64,000 nt of DNA from Rhodoplanes serenus (GCA_009720755.1 WNKV01000001.1:372001-436000); one strand, 5' to 3'; positions 49,787-58,929 are shown, numbered from the stretch's first letter. Notes: a model not told the origin generated them from the sequence alone. Made by a program: numbers and translations.

Positions 49787-52700
49787 CACACCGCCTCCCG
49801 CTCGGCGACCCGCTCGATGGGATAGCGGTCCATCACCCTGGCGAGGATCGCGGGACCGCTGGCGTCGGTGGGCACGAACAGGCGCAGCTTCCACGAGATG
49901 ATCTCGTGGAAGAGGCCGTAGGCCGTGAGCCGCTCGCGCATGGTGTCGGTGAAGCCCGCCAGCTCGATGCGATGGCCGCCCATGACGCGGACGCGGCGAA
50001 GCTGAAGACCCTCGGCAAGGTCGATGACGGTGTTGCCGTCGATCAAGGCGGCGAAGGCGTCGTCCGGCGTCAGCGATGGCAGGCCGGCCGCGGTGGCCGT
50101 GGCCGCCCAGGCTGGAGAGACCTTGCGGCCGATGATGCGCTCGCCGTCGTCGGTCTGCAGGCGATAGACGCGGGTCGACTCGTTGGGGAGCCGCTTCCAG
50201 ATCGGCAGCAGCAGGCCGGAGACCATGTGCAAGGTCGAGTCCGTGAACGCGGGGACCTCGGCGAGTTCGGCCGTCCAGGCGGCCGCAAAGCTCGCCTCGT
50301 CGGCATCCTGCCAGTGGCTCTCCGCCATCGCGCGGACGGGCACGTTCGGTGCTTCCATCGGCCGGATCAGGCGGACGCGGTACTCGACCTCGCCGTCGTC
50401 GAGCATGACGGACGGGGCATGGACCTGGACGGCGGCGCGGCCGGACCGCGCATTGACGAGAAGGCGCGCGCCGCGTTCGCGCAACCTGCTCAAGGCTTCG
50501 CCGAGCGTGAGGGGCCGGTTCTGCTGGCGCTGCGCGATGGTGAGGAGCCGTGTCTCGGCGCCGGTGCCGGGATGGGTATAGATCGTCTGCCGGCCGGTGA
50601 CGACGAAGCTATCTGCCCACAGCGTCTCCAGCCTGACATCGTAGGTGCCGGCGGCAATGGCGCCGTCGATGCGGGCGTTGAGGAGCTGCTCGAATGCCGT
50701 GAAGAGCACGCCCTGGAGCTCGATGGTCAGCGCGAGCATGCGGTTGAGGAAGATGCTGATGCCCGGCAACCGGTCCTTGAGCCCGTTCGCATCGGTGAGC
50801 GTGAGGCCGGTGGCCGCCTCGAACCGTTCGAGCGAGCAGCCCTCGATCCTGCCGCGGGCGAGCAGATGATGGAGATGGCGCAAGGCGTCGCGCGCATAGT
50901 GGGACTCCAGATTGTCCTCCGGCCGGAACAGGCCCTGGCCGGCGGTCTCGCGCTGGCCGCGCGTGATCGCGCCGAGGGTATCGAGCCGGCGCGCGATCGT
51001 GCTGAGGAAGCGCTTCTCGGCCTTGACGTTCGTCGCGACCGGCCTGAACAGCGGCGGCTGCTTCTGATTGGTCCGGTGCGTGCGGCCGAGCCCTTGGATG
51101 GCGGTATCCGCCTTCCAGCCGGGCTCGAGCAGGTAGTGCACCCGCAGCCGCGTGTTCCTCGCGGAAAGCTCGGCGTGGTAGCTGCGCCCGGTGCCGCCCG
51201 CGTCGGAGAAGACCAGGATGCGCTTCTGGTCGTCCATGAAGGCCTGCGCCTCGGCGAGGTTGGCGGACGCGGCTCGGGTCTCGACGACAAGGCGGTCGCT
51301 CCTGGCCGCGCCGCTGGACCTGCGGACAATGCGACGCGAACGGCCGGTCACCTCGGCGACGGTGTCGGTGCCGAAATGCTGCACGAGCTGGTCAAGCGCG
51401 CCGGGAACGGGTGGCAGGCTTGCGAGCTTCGCGATCAGAGCATCACGACGGGCAACCGCCTCGCGGCTCTCGACCGGCTGTCCGTCGCGATAGACCGGAC
51501 GCGACGACAGCTTGCCCTCGCTGTCGGTGTAAGGCTCGTAGAGCTGGACCGGGAAGGAATGGGCGAGATAGTCGAGGACGTATTCGCGCGGCGTGATGTC
51601 GACGCGGACGTCGTTCCATTCCTCGGTCGGCAGCTCGGCGAGGCGGCGCTCCATCAGGGCCTCGCTCGTCGAGACGATCTGGACGACGGCGGCATGGCCT
51701 TCCTCGAGATCGCGCTCGATCGCGCGGATCAGGGTCGCCGTCTTCATGCTGGTGAGCAGGTGGCCGAAGAAGCGCTGCTTCGCGCTCTCGAACGCCGATC
51801 GCGCGGCCGCCTTGGCCTGGCGGTTCAGCGTGCCCGATCCGCCCTCGCTGCCGCCTGTGATGTTGGCCGCCTGCATGGCGGCGTCGAGGTTGTTGTGGAT
51901 GATCGCGAAGGCGTCGGCGTAGGCGTCATAGATGCGGGTCTGCTCAGGCGTCAGCGCGTGCTCGACCGGCTCGTATTCGACGCCGTCGAAGGAGAGTGAA
52001 CGGGACGTGTACAGCCCGAGCGCGCGCAGGTCGCGGGCAAGCACTTCCATGGCCGCGACACCGCCGGCTTCGATCGCCTCCACGAACTCAGCGCGCGTCG
52101 AGAACGGGAAATCCTCGCTGCCCCAGAGGCCAAGGCGTTGCGCATAAGCGAGATTGTGCACGGTGGTCGCGCCGGTGGCGGAGACGTAGACGACGCGTGC
52201 GTCCGGCAGCGCGTGCTGGAGCCGCAGGCCCGCGCGGCCCTGCTGTGAGGGCTCCCGATCGCCGCGTTCGCTCCTGGCGCCGACCGCATTCTGCATGGCG
52301 TGCGCTTCGTCGAAAATGATCACTCCGTGGAAGTCGGAGCCCAACCATTCGACGATCTGCTTGACGCGGGAAAGCCTTTCGCCGCGCTCGTCGGAGCGCA
52401 GCGTGGCATAGGTTAGAAATAGGATGCCTTCCCGCAGCGTGATCGGCTTGCCCTGCGGGAAGCGGGAGAGCGGCGTGATGAGGAGGCGCTCCATGCCGAG
52501 CGCGGACCAGTCGCGCTGCGCATCCTCGATCAGCTTGTCGCTTTTCGAGATCCACACCGCCTTGCGACGGCCCCGCAGCCAGTTGTCGAGGATGATGCCG
52601 GCGGCCTCACGCCCTTTGCCGACCCCGGTGCCGTCGCCAATCATGAAGCCGCGCCGGAAGCGAACCGCACCCTTGGTGTCCTCGGCCGCGGCGGTCACGA

Positions 52701-54141
52701 CGTCGAGCGTTTCGTCCACCGTCCAGGCGCCGGCGAGATAGCCGGAATGCGCCTCGCCGGCATAGATCACGGTTTCGAGCTGGGCGCCCGAGAGCAGGTT
52801 CAGGATGTTCGCCGGCAGGCGCGGACAATAGCCCGGCTTGGGCGGCGCGACGGATGCCATCGCAGCCGATTGCACGAGCTGTGTGGGATGGTCCTGAGCG
52901 CCGGGAATCCGGATGCTCTGGAGCGCATAGTCCTCGTAGATGGAATCGGAGAGACGCGCACCCTGCGGCGGCGTCCAGTCGACGGTCTCGTAGGCGAGCT
53001 CGATGCCTTCGGGCTCGGCCGCCATCGCTGGCCGCGCTGCGGCTTGTGCGGTACGGGCGACGTAGCCGCGAACGGTGCGCGGCGTGGTGACAATGGGCAC
53101 CGCCACGCAGGCATCCACCGGCAGCCGTGCCGGAACGTGCTCTGTGACCCAGGCCAGCAGCGTGGCAGCGTTCGGTGCGACACCGGGCGCGGCTGGGAAG
53201 ACGGTGGGATTGTCGGCCGGGCGCTTGTCGATCACGGTCAGCCGCGTCGGGAAGGTCGTGCCGTGCCTGGCGTAGACGCGGCCGTCGATGGCGGCGGAGA
53301 AGACGACACGGCCGCGCTCCTGAAGCCGGACATAGGCGTCGCGCCAGGCCGGAGCGTCCGGCGCGAATTTGGCGCCGGTGATCGCGACCAGGCGGCCGCC
53401 GTCGGCGAGCCGCGCCAGCGCCGAGGCGATGTGCCGGTAGGCGGCATCCGTCATGCGCCCTTGCACGTTGGCCATCACCGAGAAGGGCGGGTTCATGATC
53501 ACGACGCTCGGCACGATGGTGGCGTCGAGGTGGTCGTGAATCTGTGCGGCGTCATGCCGGCTCACGGCGATGTCCGGAAAGAGGAGGGAGAGGAGGCCGG
53601 CGCGGGTCTCCGCCAGCTCGTTGAGGACGAGCGTTCCGTCCGCGATCTCGGCGAGGATGGCGAGCAGGCCGGTACCGGCCGAAGGCTCGAGCACGCGGTC
53701 GGCTGGCGTGACCGCCGCGGCCGTCGCGACCGCGAGCCCGAGTGGCATCGGTGTCGAGAACTGCTGGAGGGTCTCGCTCTCGATCGAGCGGCGTGTGTGC
53801 GTCGGCAGGAGCCCGACGATCTTGTCCAGCATGGGGAGGGCCAGGGCCGGAGAACCGGCCTTGCGCAAAAGCGCCTTTCCGTATTTGCGGAGAAACAGGA
53901 CGGTCGCGGCCTCGCAGGCGTCGTAGGCCGATTTCCAGTCCCAGGCGCCGGACGTGTCGGAGCCGCCGAAGGCCTGCTCCATCGCAGCGCGAAGGGTTGC
54001 CGCGTCGACCTGACGGCCCTGTTCGAGATGCGGAAGGAGATGGTGCGCGGCTGCGCCGATGCAGCGAGCGATATCGGAGGGAGACGCAAGCGGCGACGCC
54101 GCGACCGCGGGCGCGGCCGCGAGAGCGGTGGACGGGGTCAT
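49786..54141 (-). CDS. DNA methylase/Strawberry-notch-type helicase fusion
   Basis: A 1451-residue protein. The N-terminal part holds a class I methyltransferase fold: VLEPSAGTGLLAILAEIADG and VIMNPPFSV (NPPF near residue 213). The middle holds a superfamily 2 helicase: GFMIGDGTGVGKGREAAGII as Walker A, GVIIFDEAHAMQNAVG as the DEAH box. Then the SNO C-terminal helicase domain with FSDAGGTGRSYHAELSARNT and IQGLGRTHRTNQKQPPLFRP. These proteins are thought to protect or remodel element DNA; the NPPY/F motif suggests adenine methylation. The leader carries a conserved structure (54166-54217). Confidence 0.9.
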   Translation of the reverse strand: MTPSTALAAAPAVAASPLASPSDIARCIGAAAHHLLPHLEQGRQVDAATLRAAMEQAFGGSDTSGAWDWKSAYDACEAATVLFLRKYGKALLRKAGSPALALPMLDKIVGLLPTHTRRSIESETLQQFSTPMPLGLAVATAAAVTPADRVLEPSAGTGLLAILAEIADGTLVLNELAETRAGLLSLLFPDIAVSRHDAAQIHDHLDATIVPSVVIMNPPFSVMANVQGRMTDAAYRHIASALARLADGGRLVAITGAKFAPDAPAWRDAYVRLQERGRVVFSAAIDGRVYARHGTTFPTRLTVIDKRPADNPTVFPAAPGVAPNAATLLAWVTEHVPARLPVDACVAVPIVTTPRTVRGYVARTAQAAARPAMAAEPEGIELAYETVDWTPPQGARLSDSIYEDYALQSIRIPGAQDHPTQLVQSAAMASVAPPKPGYCPRLPANILNLLSGAQLETVIYAGEAHSGYLAGAWTVDETLDVVTAAAEDTKGAVRFRRGFMIGDGTGVGKGREAAGIILDNWLRGRRKAVWISKSDKLIEDAQRDWSALGMERLLITPLSRFPQGKPITLREGILFLTYATLRSDERGERLSRVKQIVEWLGSDFHGVIIFDEAHAMQNAVGARSERGDREPSQQGRAGLRLQHALPDARVVYVSATGATTVHNLAYAQRLGLWGSEDFPFSTRAEFVEAIEAGGVAAMEVLARDLRALGLYTSRSLSFDGVEYEPVEHALTPEQTRIYDAYADAFAIIHNNLDAAMQAANITGGSEGGSGTLNRQAKAAARSAFESAKQRFFGHLLTSMKTATLIRAIERDLEEGHAAVVQIVSTSEALMERRLAELPTEEWNDVRVDITPREYVLDYLAHSFPVQLYEPYTDSEGKLSSRPVYRDGQPVESREAVARRDALIAKLASLPPVPGALDQLVQHFGTDTVAEVTGRSRRIVRRSSGAARSDRLVVETRAASANLAEAQAFMDDQKRILVFSDAGGTGRSYHAELSARNTRLRVHYLLEPGWKADTAIQGLGRTHRTNQKQPPLFRPVATNVKAEKRFLSTIARRLDTLGAITRGQRETAGQGLFRPEDNLESHYARDALRHLHHLLARGRIEGCSLERFEAATGLTLTDANGLKDRLPGISIFLNRMLALTIELQGVLFTAFEQLLNARIDGAIAAGTYDVRLETLWADSFVVTGRQTIYTHPGTGAETRLLTIAQRQQNRPLTLGEALSRLRERGARLLVNARSGRAAVQVHAPSVMLDDGEVEYRVRLIRPMEAPNVPVRAMAESHWQDADEASFAAAWTAELAEVPAFTDSTLHMVSGLLLPIWKRLPNESTRVYRLQTDDGERIIGRKVSPAWAATATAAGLPSLTPDDAFAALIDGNTVIDLAEGLQLRRVRVMGGHRIELAGFTDTMRERLTAYGLFHEIISWKLRLFVPTDASGPAILARVMDRYPIERVAEREAV

Positions 54142-54165
54142 GTCGGTGAACCTCGGGAGAGCGGA

Positions 54166-54217
54166 GACGGGCGAGCCGGCCGGCGCTCTCTCTGGACCGC
54201 TCCGGCTCAAACCCGTC
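54166..54217 (-). promoter_or_regulatory. structured leader C, before the helicase/methylase gene
   Basis: GACGGG (54166-54171, plus strand) pairs with CCCGTC (54212-54217), and GAGCCGG (54173-54179) with CCGGCTC (54202-54208). On the minus strand it reads GACGGGTTTGAG then the inner hairpin, AGAGAG in the loop, and CCCGTC, 25 bp before the ATG. Two other genes (58383 and 59879) have the same leader plan. Confidence 0.6.
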
Positions 54218-54280
54218 CCGGCTAGGCTCTCCCTCTCGTCACGCCGCCGCCTTCACCGCGCGCCGCCACGCACGCGAGGA

Positions 54281-54529
54281 TCAGGGAGCCGGTTCGTCCG
54301 GCAGGGTTACCGAAGGAGGAACGTAGGCGTCGAAGGGGTTGCCGTCGGCGAGATGGCCGAACGGCGTGAACACGAAATCCGTGCCGTCGCGCCCCACGGC
54401 ACAGATACAGATGACGTAGTGCGCCTCGCCGGTGATGGCGTCGGCGCATTCCATGAGCGCGAGGTTGCCGTCCGCCGCAGCACGGAGCAGCGTCGTGAAA
54501 TTGGCGCGCGCGTGATCGGGGATGCTCAT
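54281..54529 (-). CDS. DUF6117-like small protein
   Basis: An 82-residue protein: MSIPDHARANFTTLLRAAAD, GNLALMECADAITGEAHYVI, CICAVGRDGTDFVFTPFGHL, ADGNPFDAYVPP. The FTTLLRAAADGNLALMEC and FVFTPFGHL blocks fit the DUF6117 family, which is found on alphaproteobacterial mobile elements and has no known role. Its ATG overlaps the stop of the next gene. GGTGCGCA lies before it. Confidence 0.75.
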   Translation of the reverse strand: MSIPDHARANFTTLLRAAADGNLALMECADAITGEAHYVICICAVGRDGTDFVFTPFGHLADGNPFDAYVPPSVTLPDEPAP

Positions 54530-54951
54530 TGCGCACCTCGCTTTCCCAGCCGGGCGGACAAGGTGCGGTCGAGCCAGCCATTGGTCGCGATCCACGCGAC
54601 GGTTTTGCGGCGGCCGAGATCGAGCACATGCGCGCCGCCGCCGAAGGCGTTCACGCGCGGGCGCGAGCAGGTGTTCGCCCATTGGAAACCCCAGCGCCCG
54701 GAGAGGCCGAATTCCTCGGCGCAGCGGAGCACGAATTCGATGACGGCCTGCGGATCGCCGGTCGTGTCATCGCGAATCCAGAGCTGCGTTCCGCCATGCT
54801 CGGGCTGGATGGAAAGAAGAAACGCCTCGGATGGCGGGTCCTCGGCGGTGTTCTCCTCCATCATGCGATTGTAGAGATCGAGCGCACGCGCGGCGTTCTC
54901 CGGCGTGCGGACATCGAGAAGGCAGGAGAAGTGCGTGAAGAAGTCGGCCAT
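54526..54951 (-). CDS. unknown protein of the accessory operon, 141 residues
   Basis: Starts MADFFTHFSCLLDVRTPENA, followed by RALDLYNRMMEENTAEDPPS and EHGGTQLWIRDDTTGDPQAV, ending NGWLDRTLSARLGKRGAQ. The acidic front and VRTPENAARAL block look like a family common in these elements, with no assigned function. It overlaps the DUF6117-like gene. The leader carries an AGCCCGGC/GCCGGGCT hairpin just before CAGGAGCCTGAC and the ATG. Confidence 0.7.
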   Translation of the reverse strand: MADFFTHFSCLLDVRTPENAARALDLYNRMMEENTAEDPPSEAFLLSIQPEHGGTQLWIRDDTTGDPQAVIEFVLRCAEEFGLSGRWGFQWANTCSRPRVNAFGGGAHVLDLGRRKTVAWIATNGWLDRTLSARLGKRGAQ

Positions 54952-54972
54952 GTCAGGCTCCTGAAACGACGA

Positions 54973-54994
54973 AGCCCGGCGCGATGGCCGGGCT
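54973..54994 (-). terminator. intergenic hairpin before the gene at 54951
   Basis: AGCCCGGC (54973-54980) and GCCGGGCT (54987-54994) make a perfect 8-bp stem with six loop bases. Nearly the same hairpin, followed by the same CAGGAGCCTG ribosome site, stands before the gene at 55874. It could be an attenuator, a terminator for the upstream gene, or an RNA-processing stem. Confidence 0.55.
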
Positions 54995-55024
54995 GGTTGA
55001 AGGACGGGATGGCGATTGTCGGCG

Positions 55025-55219
55025 TCAGAGCCGGAATTCAGCGACGAGGCGCTGCGCGTTGGAGTGATGCGCCAGCATCTCGCGGTAGAAGCGCCTGCGG
55101 GCCTCCCGCTTTGCCGGATCACGCCGCGCGGACCGTGTGAGCTTGCGCCGCGCGGCGCGAATCACCGTGCGGTCGCTGTCCCAGACGGTGACGCCGAGGC
55201 GGAGATAGGTGCCGTGCAT
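55025..55219 (-). CDS. small basic unknown protein
   Basis: A 64-residue, strongly basic protein: MHGTYLRLGVTVWDSDRTVI, RAARRKLTRSARRDPAKREA and RRRFYREMLAHHSNAQRLVA, one base from the next gene. The R-rich centre suggests nucleic-acid binding. The length and position match small genes between the helicase and ParB genes of related elements, but I know no function. Confidence 0.6.
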   Translation of the reverse strand: MHGTYLRLGVTVWDSDRTVIRAARRKLTRSARRDPAKREARRRFYREMLAHHSNAQRLVAEFRL

Positions 55220-55220
55220 C

Positions 55221-55874
55221 TCAGCCTCCGTCCGCCTGCTTCGCCGCTCGCAGGGCGGCGAGCGCCGCGCGGAATTCCGCCGCGCCGACTTCCTCCGACA
55301 AGTCGATGTTGGCGGCGACGGACACGCATGCGCTGTGAATGTCAGCGTCCGGCACGGCGTCCGCGGTCACACCTGCGAATTCCAGATCGGTCTCGATGAT
55401 CGCGCCAATCTGGTCCCGAACGCGGTCCTCCTGGATCTGCGCGAGGACGTGACGTGGGCGTGGAGCCGTGACGGGTTCGTCGGGATCGCGCGCTCCAGCA
55501 AGGATCGCTTCGGCCTTCGCGACCGCGGCGCTCGCCCGTGCGAGCCAGTAGGCATCCGTACGCCGCTGGGAGATCTGGTCCGCAACGACGATCTTGAGGA
55601 GGCCGAACAGCACCTCGAAATGCGCGGCCTTCCGCTGAATGGTCTCATCGAAGTGCGACGGGACCGGGACGGCCTCGCCCGAATAGGCGGCGTCAGCGCC
55701 GATCCAGATGCCGGTGACGTAAGTTTCGCCGGCGGCCTCGTAGTCGAGCTTGTCGTTGGACCAGTCATCGTCCTCGATGGCCTGGCGGCAGGCCTCGACC
55801 GGTGTCGCGGCGTGATAGGTGCGCTGCCGGTAGACCGGCACGCGGTAGGTCGTTTCGACGGTGTAAGCGGGCAT
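55221..55874 (-). CDS. unknown protein of the accessory operon, 217 residues
   Basis: Starts MPAYTVETTYRVPVYRQRTY, AATPVEACRQAIEDDDWSND and continues with ETYVTGIWIGADAAYSGEAV and FDETIQRKAAHFEVLFGLLK. The first 70 residues are beta-rich; the remainder helical. No family is recognised. Its leader has the AGCCCGGC/GCCGGGCT hairpin and the CAGGAGCCTGTC ribosome site. It is one base from the following small gene, so both belong to one unit. Confidence 0.7.
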   Translation of the reverse strand: MPAYTVETTYRVPVYRQRTYHAATPVEACRQAIEDDDWSNDKLDYEAAGETYVTGIWIGADAAYSGEAVPVPSHFDETIQRKAAHFEVLFGLLKIVVADQISQRRTDAYWLARASAAVAKAEAILAGARDPDEPVTAPRPRHVLAQIQEDRVRDQIGAIIETDLEFAGVTADAVPDADIHSACVSVAANIDLSEEVGAAEFRAALAALRAAKQADGG

Positions 55875-55896
55875 GACAGGCTCCTGAAAACGCGAA

Positions 55897-55918
55897 AGCC
55901 CGGCGCGGCGGCCGGGCT
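55897..55918 (-). terminator. intergenic hairpin before the gene at 55874
   Basis: AGCCCGGC (55897-55904) and GCCGGGCT (55911-55918) form the same 8-bp stem as at 54973-54994, followed by a T-rich stretch and CAGGAGCC before the ATG. The repeat of stem, spacer and ribosome site suggests a duplicated leader. Confidence 0.55.
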
Positions 55919-55946
55919 GTTGGGGTTGGATGGAGAGAAGGTCGGG

Positions 55947-56168
55947 CTAGAAGCCGAATTGCCAGGACGGCCAGGGCTGGCCGTCATTGGCGGCCTTCAC
56001 CGCCTCCTTGAGATAGTCGGCATCCCCCTCCACGACGGTCGGGTGTTCGACGGGCGTTTCGTCGATCACCGTCACGCTGTGGACGAGGCCGTCCTCGACT
56101 TCGACATGGACGGGCACGAGATACTGGAAGACGACGCGGCGAGGCGCGCCGGGTCTGGGCTTCGTCAT
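55947..56168 (-). CDS. small unknown protein, 73 residues
   Basis: Starts MTKPRPGAPRRVVFQYLVPV, then HVEVEDGLVHSVTVIDETPV and DADYLKEAVKAANDGQPWPS. It has a beta-hairpin start and an acidic end. CAGGAGCAATCC before the ATG is a good ribosome site, and a GC-rich hairpin with a TTCG loop (56191-56218) lies further upstream. Family unknown; it is one of the small genes linked to the helicase-ParB unit. Confidence 0.65.
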   Translation of the reverse strand: MTKPRPGAPRRVVFQYLVPVHVEVEDGLVHSVTVIDETPVEHPTVVEGDADYLKEAVKAANDGQPWPSWQFGF

Positions 56169-56229
56169 CGGATTGCTCCTGATCGAGAGGCTGGCGGGAG
56201 CGGCCGAAGCCGCCCCCGCCAAGGTCGCG

Positions 56230-58383
56230 TCACTCGGCGGCGATCATCGCCGGGTCGTCGGCATCGGGGTCGCCATCATCCGGCTGCTCGTCCTCATCAT
56301 CCACGAGGAATGCCGGCAGCGCTTCTTCACCTTCACCTCCGCTTGCATCGACCGAGGTCGTCACACCGGGATCGGCGGAACGCAGCGGCTCCGGCAGCCA
56401 GCCGGTGTCGGCGAGCAGGCGCTCGGCCTCCCTCGCCATCTCCGGCTTCTTGAGGTGGTCGATGAGCTGCGCCTTCTCCTCGCCGAGGGCTTCGCGAACG
56501 GCTTCGACGATCCGGCTCTTCGTCACACGGCCAAGATAGTTCGCCACCGTCGGCCGCCATCCGGCCTCCACCATGTCGAGACCGGTGGCGCGCGCCAGCC
56601 GATCGGCATTACGCATGCGCCGGTCGAGACCGTGCTGCGTGACGCCATAGCCGCTATGGGGATTCGGACGCTCGTAGAGCGCGTTGATCCCGTAGCTGAC
56701 GCAATGGGCGAGCAGCGCGAGGCGGCTCGCATCGTCGAGCGCTGCGATCCAGTCCCAGAGCCGATCGTCGTCATCGAGCGGCATGTCGGCTTTCCAGGCC
56801 TCCACGCGGGCCTCGATGGCCTTGGCGGAGGCGCTGTCCTTCAGGTCGGTGGCCTGGACGGGGAAGTGGACCTCCCGGACCGACGCCTCAACGGCGGAGC
56901 CGTGCACGTTGCGCCTGAAGGCGTCGAGCACCAGCTTGTGCAGGAGCGCCGTCAAAGCGACCTGCGGGTGATTAGCCACCGCGTCGCGCAGCGCCAGCGT
57001 GCGATGGGCGGTGAGCTCGATCACCAGCCGCTCGGGCAGCGGCTTGACGGCATCGCCCTCGTCGTCCTCTTCGGCGCCGGTGGTATGGCCGCCGATGGTG
57101 ATGACAGCGCGCTGAGCGGACGGCGTCGCGGGAGCATCGTCCCCGCCGGGTTCTCCATCGCTATTGGCGCTACTGCCATCGACGGCGACAGGCGCTTCGT
57201 CCTCGGGCGGCACATAGCCGCGATCGACCACGATCTCGCCGTTGCGGTCCACACTGACGAAGACGCCGGCGCGGGTGATGTCGGCGGGGTCGAAGATAAT
57301 GGGACGCTTCTCGAAGGCTTCGAGCGCCTCCTCGATCTCCCCGAGGCGCTGATCGATCTCGTCCGGCAGCTCGTCGGCGCCGTCATACTCCGCCTCGAGC
57401 CGGTCGTACTCGGCGCGCAGCGCCTCGCGTTCGGCCCGCTCCTCGTCGGTGAGATCGACGAACGTGCCGGTGATCTGGCGCAGGCCGTGGTCGTAGCCAT
57501 ACGGCAGGTCTAGGTCGACCTTGATCCACTTCCAGCCTTCGGCGGCGATGTCGTCCGCGACCGTCTTGAGCTTCTCGCTGACCAGGCGGTGAAGGAGTGC
57601 CGGGTCGGCGAGCCAGCCGCCGTCATCCTCCTCGAACAGGTCGCGCATGACCGTGCCGCCGGCCGCGACATAGGCGTCGATGCCGACGAAGCGCACGCGC
57701 TTGTCGGAAGCGGGGATCGTGGACTCGGTCAGCAACTGGCGGATATGCCAGGGCTGCCGATTGTACGAATGCTGCACAGCCTCCCACACCTGCTCCTGGC
57801 GCTGGTGGTCCGGGTTGACTGTGAAGGCCATCAGCATGTCGAGCGTCATGCACTCCTCGGCATAGGCGTCGCGCAGCACGGGTGAGACCGCGTTCAGCCG
57901 AAGCCGTTGCTTCACGACCTGGACCGTCGTGAGATAGGCTGCGGCGATCTCCTCCTCGGTCATGCCCTTGTCGAGCATGTCCTGGAAGGCGCGGAACTGG
58001 TCGAGGGGATGAAGTCCGGCGCGCAGCAGGTTCTCGGCGAGGGAGTCGTCCTCGGCGAGGATTGTGGTGTCGGACTTGCGCACGATGCAGGGCACGAGCC
58101 CGTCCTTGGGGAAGCGCTTGGCCTTGACCAGGCGCTCGATGGCGCGATAGCGGCGGCCGCCGGCCGGCACCTCGAACATGCCTGTCTCGTTGCCCTCCGC
58201 GTCGAGGATGGCGCGCACGTTGAGGCCCTGCACGAGGTCCTCGCGCCGGTCGATGTCGTGGATCAGCGCGTCGAGCTCGGCCTCCGGCCGGGTGCGCCGG
58301 ACGTTGGACTCGGAGAGCACGAGCTTGTTGAAGGGAATGTCGCGCGAGCGCGAGAAGACGGTCTTCCTGGCAGCCTTTGCCAT
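56230..58383 (-). CDS. large ParB-like nuclease-domain protein
   Basis: A 717-residue protein. The N-terminal ParB/Srx-like domain has FNKLVLSESNVRRTRPEAEL, EVPAGGRRYRAIERLVKAKR and SLAENLLRAGLHPLDQFRAF, followed by an HTH (MTEEEIAAAYLTTVQVVKQR). A long middle and an acidic C-terminal third (DDAPATPSAQRAVI, DDEDEQPDDGDPDADD) are special to the version on mobile elements. The ADP/CTP-binding GGRRYRAI motif is present. It may act in partition of the element or as a regulator; no ParA stands next to it. The leader carries the conserved structure at 58399-58439. Confidence 0.88.
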   Translation of the reverse strand: MAKAARKTVFSRSRDIPFNKLVLSESNVRRTRPEAELDALIHDIDRREDLVQGLNVRAILDAEGNETGMFEVPAGGRRYRAIERLVKAKRFPKDGLVPCIVRKSDTTILAEDDSLAENLLRAGLHPLDQFRAFQDMLDKGMTEEEIAAAYLTTVQVVKQRLRLNAVSPVLRDAYAEECMTLDMLMAFTVNPDHQRQEQVWEAVQHSYNRQPWHIRQLLTESTIPASDKRVRFVGIDAYVAAGGTVMRDLFEEDDGGWLADPALLHRLVSEKLKTVADDIAAEGWKWIKVDLDLPYGYDHGLRQITGTFVDLTDEERAEREALRAEYDRLEAEYDGADELPDEIDQRLGEIEEALEAFEKRPIIFDPADITRAGVFVSVDRNGEIVVDRGYVPPEDEAPVAVDGSSANSDGEPGGDDAPATPSAQRAVITIGGHTTGAEEDDEGDAVKPLPERLVIELTAHRTLALRDAVANHPQVALTALLHKLVLDAFRRNVHGSAVEASVREVHFPVQATDLKDSASAKAIEARVEAWKADMPLDDDDRLWDWIAALDDASRLALLAHCVSYGINALYERPNPHSGYGVTQHGLDRRMRNADRLARATGLDMVEAGWRPTVANYLGRVTKSRIVEAVREALGEEKAQLIDHLKKPEMAREAERLLADTGWLPEPLRSADPGVTTSVDASGGEGEEALPAFLVDDEDEQPDDGDPDADDPAMIAAE

Positions 58384-58398
58384 GTCGGGATACTCCGC

Positions 58399-58439
58399 GA
58401 CGGGCGCCGAGAGCCTCTCTCTCGGTCTCCAAACCCGTC
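58399..58439 (-). promoter_or_regulatory. structured leader A, before the ParB-like gene
   Basis: GACGGG (58399-58404) pairs with CCCGTC (58434-58439), and CCGAGAG (58407-58413) with CTCTCGG (58419-58425) around a five-base loop. On the minus strand this reads GTGACGGGTTTGGAGAC, the inner hairpin, then GGCGCCCGTCGCGGAG 16 bp before the ATG. The flank GTGAGAGGGCGG further up is also shared with leader B. Confidence 0.7.
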
Positions 58440-58557
58440 ACGAAGCGAAGCGCCGCCCTCTCACTCTGAGGGGCGGCGGCTCCTCCCGGCGATCCGGGGC
58501 GCAAAACCGGAGATGCGCAAACGCTCATCTCCGGTTCCGCGAAGTTCAGGATGGGCG

Positions 58558-58929
58558 TCACGCGCCGTCACGTCGAGGCGAAGCCGCTCGGTAGAGGATG
58601 CGCTCGGCCGCCCGGATGCTTCCCGCCTCGCGGGCGGCCTCCGCCCAGACCGAGATCGGAAAGTCGCCGGTGAAGAGAATGTCGCGCTCGATCCTCATGC
58701 CGAAGGGCAGGACGATCGATGCCAGTTCCTCGAGCGAGAAGCTGCCCAGTTCGGGATAGCCGAGATCGGCGAGGCCGAAGGGGGTGTCGCCGTCCGCGTT
58801 CCGTTCGGTCGCGAGCCAGACGCCTTCGCCCAGCGGGTTGAAGAACTTGACGACGGGCACATGGTCGGCGCCGCGTTCAAGGCCATTGGCGAGCAGGCGC
58901 TCGCGCAGGTCGTCGGTCAGGAGGATCAT
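58558..58929 (-). CDS. DUF2958-family protein
   Basis: A 123-residue protein: MILLTDDLRERLLANGLERG, VPVVKFFNPLGEGVWLATER, DGDTPFGLADLGYPELGSFS, LEELASIVLPFGMRIERDIL. These are the DUF2958 blocks. The family is often found with antirestriction and helicase genes on plasmids and phages. Its ATG overlaps the ArdC stop (ATGA at 58926-58929), so they are co-translated. No function is known. Confidence 0.9.
   Translation of the reverse strand: MILLTDDLRERLLANGLERGADHVPVVKFFNPLGEGVWLATERNADGDTPFGLADLGYPELGSFSLEELASIVLPFGMRIERDILFTGDFPISVWAEAAREAGSIRAAERILYRAASPRRDGA

Noticed and set aside
52747-54225. 492-codon open frame on the plus strand
   Set aside because: Antisense to the methylase/helicase gene; composition typical of shadow frames.
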